Shown here: in pieces, positions 25,507 through 33,283 of the stretch
Layout: each line of letters begins with the position of its first letter
How positions within the stretch are numbered: position 1 is the first letter of the stretch
Assembly: GCF_000403645.1 (NCBI RefSeq)
Contig: NC_021313.1
Coordinates: 2,375,014 to 2,439,013, forward strand
Length of the DNA: 64,000 nt
Reading direction: 5' to 3'
From: Salinarchaeum sp. Harcht-Bsk1
Lineage (GTDB): Archaea; Halobacteriota; Halobacteria; Halobacteriales; Salinarchaeaceae
Translations under genes and position numbers: made by a program
Notes under the pieces: model-generated
What the model was told of the DNA's origin: nothing
Database searches by the model: none
The model's input: only the letters and a program-made list of their open reading frames with translations

Positions 25507-25510
25507 GGTA

Positions 25511-26060
25511 ACGCCGGTGTATCACACTGGTGTAAACACACCTTACTGCCGGTATAGCATCACTATTTCGGGTTATGGACATGCTCATTCTGACGAGGGG
25601 AACCGGCACCCGAACGATCCAGCGCTGCCAGTAATCGGTCGTCGGACCGGTCTGGTAATACGAGCGTACTCGGCGTTTTCACAAGTCTCCGCGTCCTGAA
25701 CGGACGTTTACAGATCGCCGCTGATACACCCTTCGTGGCACGCGTATACGAGTCCCGTGTGCGCGCCCCGCGATCCAGGATCTCCCAGTCTCGATCGAAC
25801 TCGTCCCGCTGGTCTAGCTCCGCTGATCTGGTTCCACGATCGTTCTCCACGGCCGATCGAGCATTGTCGAACCATCTCGGGAACGGATCGGCCCGACCGG
25901 TTCTTCCTGCCGTGATACTTTGTCGGTCGGGTTGCCCACTTCTCAGTTCCGCCGCCGAGTACACGTGGCGTCGGGCTGACGTCGATAGGTGCGAAGGTAC
26001 GTCCACATTCGTCGACGATCCCCAACTCGTCACGTGATCGCACTCCCGCGGAAAGTAAGC
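25511..26060. other. Intergenic region without a supported gene
   Basis: Open frames in both strands here have Arg/Ser-rich translations with no domain pattern, and none has a promoter plus start. The proximal part (25511-25545) contains GGTGTATCACACTGGTGT and further short AT-rich motifs that may belong to cdrS regulation. I see nothing else of note before the tRNA promoter. Confidence 0.5.
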
Positions 26061-26067
26061 CTTTTAT
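26061..26067 (+). promoter_or_regulatory. TATA box of the tRNA-Tyr gene
   Basis: CTTTTAT is centred about 29 nt upstream of the mature 5' end of the tRNA. Confidence 0.55.
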
Positions 26068-26092
26068 CCACGTCCGGCGGACAAATCGATGC

Positions 26093-26166
26093 CCGCCCTT
26101 AGCTCAGACTGGTAGAGCAGTCGACTGTAGATCGACTTGTCCCCCGTTCAAATCGGGGAGGGCGGA
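26093..26166 (+). tRNA. tRNA-Tyr (anticodon GTA)
   Basis: A 74-nt cloverleaf: the acceptor stem CCGCCCT pairs with AGGGCGG, discriminator A; the D arm TAGCTCAGACTGGTAGAGCA; the anticodon stem GTCGA/TCGAC with loop CTGTAGA, giving GTA; the T arm CCCCCGTTCAAATCGGGG. CCA is not encoded. Confidence 0.97.
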
Positions 26167-26767
26167 TTTCTCTCCCGAACGGCGTGAGCAGTGAAATCCC
26201 ACCGAGCCGATGTGACTCCTGAATACGCGCACCCGTGAGTGGGGCCAGCGAAATCGTCTTCCGCCATTCGAATCGAAGCGGCCGAACAGGTTTCCCGAGT
26301 CGTCAAACGAATGCAACAGAGAACTCCCAGCCAGGTACGGTCCCGGGCGGAACTGGCCACCGGCCAGTTCGGATTCGAGCCGTGAATTCGTCTTGCCATC
26401 ACTCCGGGACCGCTCGGCGTAGTCCTTCATCGATGATCTTGCGCCAGAAATGAGTAGCTCGATTGCACGTGCTGACCCGACTAACCGACGGAACTGTCCG
26501 TCCAGACCGCCTCGATTCTCGGTTAGAATAACCGAAAACCGGGTGTTTTCTGAGTCTGAAGACGCCCGCCGGAGCTCTCTCAGTCTCAGAACAGACGTAG
26601 GAGTACATTATATTTCAAAATTCGAAGCCGTTGCACTTAGGCTGAGTGTGAATCTCGTCGGCCAGTGTATTTACAGCAGTGGAAACAGTATCCTGTCGTG
26701 CAGGCGAAGGGACGTCTGTGAATAGTCGCCGCCGCTCCCCTCGGGGAGATTTCTGAACGGCCGATGG
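26167..26767. other. Gene-poor, AT-richer stretch between tRNA-Tyr and the pilin gene
   Basis: No reading frame here has domain-like content. Base composition drops relative to neighbours around 26590-26690 (for example ACATTATATTTCAAAATTCG), which suggests acquired or decayed DNA. I found no integrase and no convincing duplicate of the tRNA 3' end. Confidence 0.45.
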
Positions 26768-26773
26768 TTTTAT
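26768..26773 (+). promoter_or_regulatory. TATA box of the pilin gene
   Basis: TTTTAT is about 32 nt upstream of the ATG at 26802. Confidence 0.5.
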
Positions 26774-26801
26774 GGACGGATAGTGAGAGGACTCGTTCGC
26801 A

Positions 26802-27236
26802 ATGCGTCTCCGAGAACTATTCACAGACGACGACGCAGTTTCGCCTGTCATCGGCGTGATCCTTATGGTGGCGATCACGGTGATCCTGGCAGCAGTAATC
26901 GGTGCCTTCGTGCTCGGCTTCGGCGGCGGTGGACCGTCCGCGCCGAGCGTTCAGTGGGAAGCAACTGATACCGGCACCCCAAACGGCGAAGTAACCTTTT
27001 CACACGGTGGAGGGGACACGATTAGTGAGCCCGGCGACGTCCTCGGTATGAACTTCGACGGCTCCGGCAGCCTCAACACCACTGACCCGTCATACGGTGG
27101 CGGCTCCCCGATGGATGTCGGTGACTCCTGGACGGTAGGGTATTCAAGCACTTCCTCCGGCGATCAGATTATTCTGACGTGGAGTTCCCCTGACGGCGAC
27201 TCCACCCAGGAGCTGAAGACTCACACTCTCAACTGA
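26802..27236 (+). CDS. Archaeal type IV pilin
   Basis: The 144-residue protein has the prepilin signature of haloarchaeal pilins: a short N-terminus RLRELFTDDDAVSPVIGV and a hydrophobic helix ILMVAITVILAAVIGAFVLG, processed by the prepilin peptidase just before the helix. The rest is Gly/Ser/Thr-rich and would form the exposed beta domain (YGGGSPMDVGDSWTVGYSS, IILTWSSPDG). These proteins assemble adhesion pili. It stands alone, with no pilB/pilC assembly genes nearby, and lies in an AT-richer island beside tRNA-Tyr. Confidence 0.9.
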   Translation: MRLRELFTDDDAVSPVIGVILMVAITVILAAVIGAFVLGFGGGGPSAPSVQWEATDTGTPNGEVTFSHGGGDTISEPGDVLGMNFDGSGSLNTTDPSYGGGSPMDVGDSWTVGYSSTSSGDQIILTWSSPDGDSTQELKTHTLN

Positions 27237-27770
27237 GGGATTTCCCTCTTCTTCCCGCTCATTGGCTCTTAAGCTACTGCTCTAGATCGTCGGATTTGAG
27301 ATTACTGGCGGGTCGGAGCGATCCGGTCGAAAATATATTCAATCCCTCTTGCAAGATCGCCTACAACGACTTTCGTCAGTAGACGATACGAAACTTTTGC
27401 GCAGGATTTCTATACGATAAGACGACTGCGGTTTGCATATCTACGGCCATCTTCAGGGAACGAAAGCCCAAACAACGTCCTTCATCGAATTCTCAAAACA
27501 TTCGCTCCGCACTTCAAGCCCCTGCACTGGCTGGGGACATTCGTATACGGCTTCTCACCAAATCAACGCCTGTTGTTGTACTTAAAATAGGCTCCGCAAC
27601 TCGACTCAGCGCTGTCTCGACTGCAGCCGACCACACCCTAAGATACCGCCAATGTAACACGAAGACCAGCGCGCTACTCTTCGGCTCAGTCGCGCTATCA
27701 AACCGTATCCCCGGCCTCCGAACAGTGATCTCCGCCCCTCCCACCATCACCCGTTTTCAATAGTCCCACA
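27237..27770. other. AT-rich noncoding stretch downstream of the pilin gene
   Basis: The segment, especially 27260-27500, is clearly less GC-rich than the rest of the window. Possible frames (for example minus strand 27514-27750) have no recognisable features. It may be pilin 3' sequence plus decayed foreign DNA. The next gene starts at 27771. Confidence 0.5.
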
Positions 27771-28382
27771 ATGGTCGACGTCACTGGTCACTTCGGCATG
27801 GCGCTCCTGTTCGCCGCACCGGCCTGGGCGATCTGGGGTCGCCGCGGAGCCCTCGGCTTCACGGCGTTCGCGGTCGTGACCGCGATGCTCCCGGACGTCG
27901 ACCTCGTCCTCCGAACCCACTTCCCGGTCACGCACCACGGCGTGACCCACACGGTCGCGTTCGTCGCGCTGGTGAGCGTCCTCGTCGGGGCGTTCGCCGC
28001 GCGGTGGCTCACCGACTCGTTCAACGCCCACCGGTTGATCCGGAGCACGACGATCTCGGAGGACATCGTGTTCGCCTTCGGAACCGCAGGCCTGTTCGTC
28101 GGGGGCGCGAGCCACATCTTCGCGGACGTGCCCTCCGCACCGGACATTGCGGCACCGCTGTCTCCCTTCTGGCCGGTGTACACGAAGCCCGTGATCGTGG
28201 ACGTCGTGTATTACGACAACCCCTTCTGGAACGTCGGGTTGCTCGCGGTCGCGGTGTCGGTCCACCTGGTGCTCGCGTGGCACGAGCGGTACCCGCTCGA
28301 GACGCGCTATCGGATTGGGGAGCCGATCGGTGACGTCGACGGTTCGGAGATCGTGGGTATGGTCGACCAGTCCGAGGAGTGA
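27771..28382 (+). CDS. YdjM/PF04307-type membrane-bound metal-dependent hydrolase
   Basis: The 203-residue protein has four or five hydrophobic segments and conserved acidic/His motifs: an N-terminal His (VTGHFGMALL), LPDVDLVL, THHGVTHTVAF and GGASHIFADV. These are the proposed metal ligands of this inner-membrane hydrolase family. Substrate unknown. It is in the same direction as, but 176 bp before, the histidine kinase gene. Confidence 0.85.
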   Translation: MVDVTGHFGMALLFAAPAWAIWGRRGALGFTAFAVVTAMLPDVDLVLRTHFPVTHHGVTHTVAFVALVSVLVGAFAARWLTDSFNAHRLIRSTTISEDIVFAFGTAGLFVGGASHIFADVPSAPDIAAPLSPFWPVYTKPVIVDVVYYDNPFWNVGLLAVAVSVHLVLAWHERYPLETRYRIGEPIGDVDGSEIVGMVDQSEE

Positions 28383-28558
28383 ATCGCTGCCCGCGGTGGG
28401 AGCAATTCGGGACAAGTACCCAACAGGAACGGCCCGAACTGTTTTGGAGGGTGATCGAAAACACCTCGTTCGCGCTACCGACCGACGGAGTGATGATTCG
28501 TGTTAGTACAGAGAGGATGCCGTGATCGAGGCCACCAGTTCAACGGAGTTGCGTTACC

Positions 28559-29617
28559 GTGGTGACCTCCGAAACCGTCGCGCTCGCCACGCCCTTCGTG
28601 GTGGGTGCGCTCGTCCTGTCGTTCACGCTGGTGGAGGTCCGCTCGCTCTTCCGTCTGCTCGACGGCCGACGGTATCGGCAGTACTGGGCTGCGGCAGGGA
28701 TTCTCATCGCCTTGTTCTTCGTCGGCTACCTGCTCGCCGCGGGCCTCCTGCTCGTGGGGAGCCAATCCCTTCTCGTCTCGATCACTGGCGCCTTCGCGCT
28801 CCTCGGGGCCGTGTTTGCGTTCCTCGTCGTGACCGTCGGCGAACGGACGATCGACGATCTGGTCCGATCGCGTGACGAACTCGAACGGCGCGAAGAGGAG
28901 TTCGAGCGCCTCTACGAGGTGACCGACGTCCTGAACCGGATCCTCCGGCACAACCTCCGGAACAACATGAACGTCATCCTCGGCCGGTCGGATATGCTGC
29001 ACGACGACAGCACCGAATCCGAGCACGTCGACGCGATTCAGGCCGAGGCCCAAAAGCTCGTGGAGATCGGCGAGAAGGCACGCGCGATCCACGACACCCT
29101 CGACGCGGAGGTTTCCGCCGACGTCCGTCCCGTCGAGACGTTCGTCTCGCCCGTGGTCGCGGACGTGCGTGAGGAGTATCCGAACGCGACCGTGACCGTC
29201 GACGCCGAGGAGGACCTCTGGGTCGAGGCGGGCGCGCTGGTCGAGACGGCCGTCGAGAACGTCCTCGACAACGCCATCAGGCACAACGAGGGCGCAGCGA
29301 GCGTCACGATCAGCATCGTGGCGACGGCCGACGATTTCGTGGCCGTCTCGGTCGCGGACGACGGCCCAGGGATCGATCCCTACGAGATACAGGCGATCCG
29401 CGAGCAGCGGGAAACGCCGCTCCAGCACGGAAGCGGGCTCGGCCTCTGGCTCTCCTCCTGGATCGTCGATCAGTACGACGGCGGGATCTCGTTCGAGGAC
29501 AACGACCCGACCGGGAGCGTCGTGACGCTGACGCTGCCCCGGGCGCAGCCGCCGTCTCCCGACGGCGTCGAGGCCAGACAGGACGACCAAGCCGACGCCC
29601 AGTCCGCGAGCGACTGA
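28559..29617 (+). CDS. Membrane sensor histidine kinase
   Basis: The protein has 352 residues from the GTG at 28559. Three N-terminal membrane segments (about residues 7-25, 45-65, 72-92) are followed by a short coiled linker. The dimerisation/phosphoacceptor helix contains the H-box ILRHNLRNNMNVILGR. The catalytic domain has the N box ENVLDNAIRHN, G1 VADDGPGI and G2 HGSGLGLWL. There is no PAS or receiver domain, and no response regulator next to it. The signal is unknown. It converges with rpl10e. Confidence 0.92.
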   Translation: MVTSETVALATPFVVGALVLSFTLVEVRSLFRLLDGRRYRQYWAAAGILIALFFVGYLLAAGLLLVGSQSLLVSITGAFALLGAVFAFLVVTVGERTIDDLVRSRDELERREEEFERLYEVTDVLNRILRHNLRNNMNVILGRSDMLHDDSTESEHVDAIQAEAQKLVEIGEKARAIHDTLDAEVSADVRPVETFVSPVVADVREEYPNATVTVDAEEDLWVEAGALVETAVENVLDNAIRHNEGAASVTISIVATADDFVAVSVADDGPGIDPYEIQAIREQRETPLQHGSGLGLWLSSWIVDQYDGGISFEDNDPTGSVVTLTLPRAQPPSPDGVEARQDDQADAQSASD

Positions 29618-29732
29618 GGTGCGTTTCGGGGCGATCCGCCCGACGGTCGCTGTTCGTTCCCCGACGCCGCAGCTATCCGGTCGCGAGTGAGTGAAAACGT
29701 GAACCGCTGCGGACCGCCCGCCTCGACGCAGT

Positions 29733-29749
29733 TGCCCTCGGAGAGGGCA
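29733..29749. terminator. Small stem-loop between histidine kinase and rpl10e
   Basis: TGCCCT and AGGGCA arms enclose CGGAG. It lies between two convergent genes and may help end one or both transcripts. No U tract follows, so support is weak. Confidence 0.25.
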
Positions 29750-29761
29750 GGTGATCGCGAG

Positions 29762-30292
29762 TTACTGAACGAGCAGCTCCTCGCCGCGCTCGACGTCGAT
29801 GCGGCAGGGCGGCGAAATCTTGTTGTAGGCACGGCGGTAGGCCTCCTTGACGGCCTCGGCCTGCTCGACCTCGCAGTAGCAGGTCAGGAGGCGCTCGTTG
29901 GCGTTGATGCGTGCGGCGGTCCCGACGACCTTCCCGAACGCCTGGCGCATGCCGTCGGAGACGCGGTCCGCACCCGCACCGGTGGCCTGCTTGTTCTCCC
30001 GGATGACGTGGTGGGGGAACTTGCGGAGCACCATGCGGTAGGTGTTCTCGCCGAGTTCCTCGATGAGGTAGCGGTTCGCGGAGAGGCGGGAGGCCTCCAT
30101 CGCGTCGTGACGGAGCTGGACCTCCTCCTCGACCCGGAGGCTGATCTGTACGGGGTAGTCCTCGGGCTGTCGCGAGGAGTCTCCCATCTGGTGCTGGGCG
30201 ATCTTTGATCCGGGGATCCCGCTGATGTACTCCCGTCGCGTATACGGGGGCTTGCTGATCTCCCGGTACATGGAGGCGGGCTTGTCGACCAT
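29762..30292 (-). CDS. rpl10e: Ribosomal protein L10e (uL16)
   Basis: This large-subunit protein, homologous to bacterial L16, lies near the peptidyl-transferase centre and tRNA sites. The 176 residues show the archaeal N-terminus [27 protein letters not shown] and the core [34 protein letters not shown]. Full length. It is outside the main ribosomal operon, as is usual in archaea. Start at ATG 30292. Confidence 0.97.
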   Translation of the reverse strand: MVDKPASMYREISKPPYTRREYISGIPGSKIAQHQMGDSSRQPEDYPVQISLRVEEEVQLRHDAMEASRLSANRYLIEELGENTYRMVLRKFPHHVIRENKQATGAGADRVSDGMRQAFGKVVGTAARINANERLLTCYCEVEQAEAVKEAYRRAYNKISPPCRIDVERGEELLVQ

Positions 30293-30429
30293 GATTACTA
30301 CCGAATGCTCAGACCCAGCGCGCGAATAAAGCCTTCGAACCCCGGCTCCGCGTCGGCCGTTCGAACGGGCTCTTCGGCCCGTTCACTGGGAGGGGATCGA
30401 AATCCGCGGGGAACGACAGCGTCGTCGTT

Positions 30430-30660
30430 TCAGGCAACGGCGACGAATCCGTCGTCCGTCCGCTGGACGAGGTCGCGGCCAGTGAGCGCGTCCATGACCG
30501 AGAGGAGCGTCAGTTTGGGAACGTCCAGCACGTCGTGGAGTTCACCGACGGAGGCACCGCCCGTCACGGCGAGGGTGAAGTAGACCAGCTTCGCACGAGG
30601 ACTATCGAGCTCGGCGGGGAGCGGCTCGAGGCGCGGATCGTCCTGGGTCGCCATGCTCAT
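30430..30660 (-). CDS. Small winged-helix (TrmB/MarR-like) protein
   Basis: The 76-residue acidic protein (or 74 from a second Met at 30654) contains a helix-turn-helix-like sequence: LTFTLAVTGGASVGELHDVLDVPKLTLLSVMDALTGRDLVQRTDDGFVAV, broken here as VYFTLAV, GGASVGELHDVL, VPKLTLLSVMDALTG and DGFVAVA. This is a winged helix with recognition helix and a final beta wing. The size suits a minimal regulator. Target unknown; it lies beyond rpl10e on the same strand. Confidence 0.7.
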   Translation of the reverse strand: MSMATQDDPRLEPLPAELDSPRAKLVYFTLAVTGGASVGELHDVLDVPKLTLLSVMDALTGRDLVQRTDDGFVAVA

Positions 30661-30831
30661 GGTGAACGGTAATTCGACGAACCACGCAAAGAAACTACCG
30701 GAGCGTTTCAGCAGTGGGTCCCGTTAGCACTGTTCGTGCGAGCACGTCACACTGCCAGTTTCGACCTATTCCATCAGATCGACGTTCGTGATGGCTGCCG
30801 GGGCGCTCCGGACAGACAACTGACGACAGGT

Positions 30832-31608
30832 TCAGTCGGCGGTCGGCACCGCGAGTCCCTCGATTCGTGAACCGTCACGGCGACAGGCCTCGAGTGCGAA
30901 CTTCGCTTCCATCCCGGCCTCACTCGCCGTGGCACCCTCGCCGATCCCGACCTGAAACGCGACTCCGACCTCGTCGGCGACGTGCTCGATCGCGGCCTCG
31001 TAGTCGCTCGCGTCGAGGTCGGGACAGATCGCGATGACGTTGTCGCCGCCGACGAAGAAAGCCAGGGCGTCGTGACGTTCGTAGAGGTGCGTCGAGAGCG
31101 CGTGCGTCGCACCCTGGACCTCGAGGTGGGCGCCGTAGGCGTCGACGCTGTCTGTGAGTTGGCCGGTCACGTCCACGACGTCGAAGTGAGCGACGCGGAC
31201 GGTGCTGCCGCCGTCGTCGCTGCTCCCGAGCGGTTGGCCAGCCAGCACTTCGGTCCGTGCGGCGTCCTGTGCGCTGCCTCGCTCCTGGAGGAGTGCCGTC
31301 GCCTCCGCGAGGGCGGCGGCCGGGCGCTCGTCGGTGCCGATCGCCGCGCTGACGGTTACGGGATAGCGCTCGTCGATCGCGGTCTGAATCGCCCCGTGGT
31401 CCTCTCGGTCGAGGCCGTTCGTGACGGCGACGACGTTGTCGAAGCGCGTGACGAAGACGTAGCCGCCACGGTCCCCGACGGCGTCGGCGAGGTCTGCGTA
31501 GAGCCGTGCCTGGAGCGCCTGGAGCTCCGGTTCCGGGCGGGGCTCGGGCGTGACGGTCCAGGGGCCGTAGTTGTCCAGCTGGAACAGCGTCACCTGCGTT
31601 GCGGTCAC
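30832..31608 (-). CDS. arfA: GTP cyclohydrolase IIa (ArfA, GTP cyclohydrolase III)
   Basis: ArfA hydrolyses GTP to a formylamino-pyrimidine and starts riboflavin and deazaflavin (F420) synthesis in archaea. The 258 residues contain two GGDEF/cyclase-like halves: first with FVTRFDNVVAVTNG, second with FFVGGDNVIAICPD. Other segments are VTVSAAIGTDERPAAAL and FQVGIGEGATASEAGMEAK. The start MTATQVTLFQLDNYGPWTV is typical of the family. The only other riboflavin-pathway gene here is ribE, about 20 kb away. Confidence 0.94.
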   Translation of the reverse strand: MTATQVTLFQLDNYGPWTVTPEPRPEPELQALQARLYADLADAVGDRGGYVFVTRFDNVVAVTNGLDREDHGAIQTAIDERYPVTVSAAIGTDERPAAALAEATALLQERGSAQDAARTEVLAGQPLGSSDDGGSTVRVAHFDVVDVTGQLTDSVDAYGAHLEVQGATHALSTHLYERHDALAFFVGGDNVIAICPDLDASDYEAAIEHVADEVGVAFQVGIGEGATASEAGMEAKFALEACRRDGSRIEGLAVPTAD

Positions 31609-31750
31609 GGGTAGAGGGTTGCCGACGCTGGGTTATTATTTTTGTTATCCATCACGGATGCGAAGGGGACCGGACGGCTTTTGTATCGTCAGCGATCCTC
31701 GACCCGGCCAGACCCTGTCGCTACGCAGTCTGGGATGGTCGCGACGACAC

Positions 31751-31975
31751 TCACTGCTCCTTGTCGTCCCCTCGCAAGAACCGATCGGCCGACATTGAAA
31801 AGAAGTAGATCCCTATGAACAGCGCGAAGCCGACTGCGAAACCGGCGAGCTCGAGGCGTCCGACCCCGGAGGGACTCGTCGCGGAGACGATCCCCACGGC
31901 GAGGACGAACAGGAGCAGGGTGAACGCCCCCATGACGAGGGCGAACCCGGTGTCGCTCTCGGGAAGCAACTGCAT
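31751..31975 (-). CDS. Small two-helix membrane protein
   Basis: The 74-residue protein has two predicted membrane helices (FALVMGAFTLLLFVLAVGIV at residues 11-30 and LAGFAVGFALFIGIYFF near 43-60) with a short polar loop and a charged end (RFLRGDDKEQ). It starts at ATG 31975. Such small proteins are common in haloarchaea. Function unknown. Confidence 0.65.
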   Translation of the reverse strand: MQLLPESDTGFALVMGAFTLLLFVLAVGIVSATSPSGVGRLELAGFAVGFALFIGIYFFSMSADRFLRGDDKEQ

Positions 31976-32126
31976 GAGGGTCGATTGCCGATTCGTGGCC
32001 TAAACGGTATTGATCCCAGCGAGCGCAGTCGCTCTGCGCTCGGTCGGCGCCGTCGACGAGAGTGGTCGACGACGCTACCGCTACGAAGTCGTTGTTCTGT
32101 GAAGAATCGCGCTCAGCGTCGAGGCC

Positions 32127-32321
32127 TTACAGCCGGGTGACGTTGGTCGCGCGGGGGCCCTTGGGGGCCTGTTCGATTTCGAATTCGATCTCCTGGCCTT
32201 CCTCGAGGTCGGGGCCGCCAACGTCCTCCATGTGGAAGAAAACGTCCTCGTCCGCGTCCTCTGTTTCGATGAAGCCGTAACCGCCAGTGTCGTTGAAGAA
32301 GTCAACCGTACCGGATGCCAT
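32127..32321 (-). CDS. cspA: Cold shock domain protein
   Basis: This 64-residue protein is a single five-stranded cold shock domain that binds single-stranded RNA/DNA. RNP1 (GGYGFIE) and RNP2 (DVFFHM) are intact. The C-terminus has GPRATNV, as in other members. I start it at ATG 32321 (MASGTVDFF), not the GTG upstream, because the TATA-like CCTTATCC (about 32350) fits that start. Probably an RNA chaperone. Confidence 0.95.
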   Translation of the reverse strand: MASGTVDFFNDTGGYGFIETEDADEDVFFHMEDVGGPDLEEGQEIEFEIEQAPKGPRATNVTRL

Positions 32322-32489
32322 TGCAACCAATCAGATGCCCGCTCTCCGGATAAGGCTTCCGAGACAGTCCTCGCCGGGTGAGCGTCTCCCACGATTCGAC
32401 GATCCACCGACAGGCGGGTCTCCCGAAGTCCGACGAGGACGACCCGGCCCAGGCGTGGACTTTTGCCACAGTGGTTCGAACTGGTTCGC

Positions 32490-33227
32490 GTGTCAGCACC
32501 GGCCGCTTCCGTCGGGATCGCAAACGCCGGGAGCCCCTGGATAGCCGTTGCCTTCGACGGCGATGGCTTCGTCGAAGCGGTCGTCGCCGAGGAAGTCGGT
32601 GCGCTCTGGGGCCGATACGGCGAGACCGCCGACAGAATCGTGGTCGGCGTCCCGACCGGGCTCGTCGAGAACGGGGCTCCGCAACGGGAGTGCGACCGTC
32701 TCGCGCGCGAACACCTGGGCGAGCGCGCGGACGCGATCGTGACACCACCGTCGCGTGAGGCGACTCGCCGGCGCCGGTATCCGGCGGCCCGGCGCGTCCA
32801 CGAGCGAACCACGGGCGGCGACCTGTCGGAGGCTGCGTTCGACCTCGCACCTGCGATCGCGGCCGTCGACGAACTCCTGCAGGAAGTGCCCGAGTCTCGC
32901 CACGTGGTCCGCGGGAGCCATCCGGAACTCGCTTTTCGCGCGTTGACGGACGAGCCACTCGCTCACGATCCGGCGACCGCGGGTGGGTACGCCGAGCGGA
33001 TGCGCATCCTCGCCGACCACGATCGCGACGGCCCACCGACTGTCCAGTCGGCCGCGGAAGCCGTCGCGGGCGCAGCCGTCCCGATTCACGCGGTGCTCGA
33101 CGCCCTCGTCCTCGCCTACACTGCCCGTCCGGAGAACGGCGATTTGCGGACGCTCCCTGTCGACCCGCCGACCGATCCGACCGGCCTCCCGATGGAACTC
33201 GCGTACCGCGCAGAACGGCCGCTGTAA
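32490..33227 (+). CDS. DUF429-type predicted RNase H-like nuclease
   Basis: The 245-residue protein starts at GTG 32490 (MSAPAASVGIANAG). The N-terminal strand VGIANAGSPWIAVA and the later VVGVPTGLVENGAPQRECDRLAREHLGERADAI match the RNase H-like fold of DUF429 proteins, which are predicted nucleases. A middle segment ESRHVVRGSHPELAFRALTDEPL and the C-terminal AVLDALVLAYTA fit the family. No experimental function. Divergent from the cold shock gene; it converges with the ABC exporter. Confidence 0.85.
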   Translation: MSAPAASVGIANAGSPWIAVAFDGDGFVEAVVAEEVGALWGRYGETADRIVVGVPTGLVENGAPQRECDRLAREHLGERADAIVTPPSREATRRRRYPAARRVHERTTGGDLSEAAFDLAPAIAAVDELLQEVPESRHVVRGSHPELAFRALTDEPLAHDPATAGGYAERMRILADHDRDGPPTVQSAAEAVAGAAVPIHAVLDALVLAYTARPENGDLRTLPVDPPTDPTGLPMELAYRAERPL

Positions 33228-33283
33228 TCGCCCGACGTCGCAGTAGCACGGCGGATCGGCGGGGAAGCGGTGCCACGCTGGCG

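Noticed and set aside
25563-26033. Minus-strand frame upstream of cdrS
   Set aside because: Arg/Ser/Asp-rich with no pattern; it overlaps the likely cdrS regulatory region.
26145-26775. Possible attachment duplicate: tRNA-Tyr 3' sequence CGGGGAGGGCGGATTTCT and CGGGGAGATTTCT downstream
   Set aside because: The downstream match needs a 5-bp gap and is short, and no integrase is present, so it is likely chance.
27514-27750. 78-residue minus-strand frame in the AT-rich region
   Set aside because: Composition unlike haloarchaeal proteins and no recognised features.
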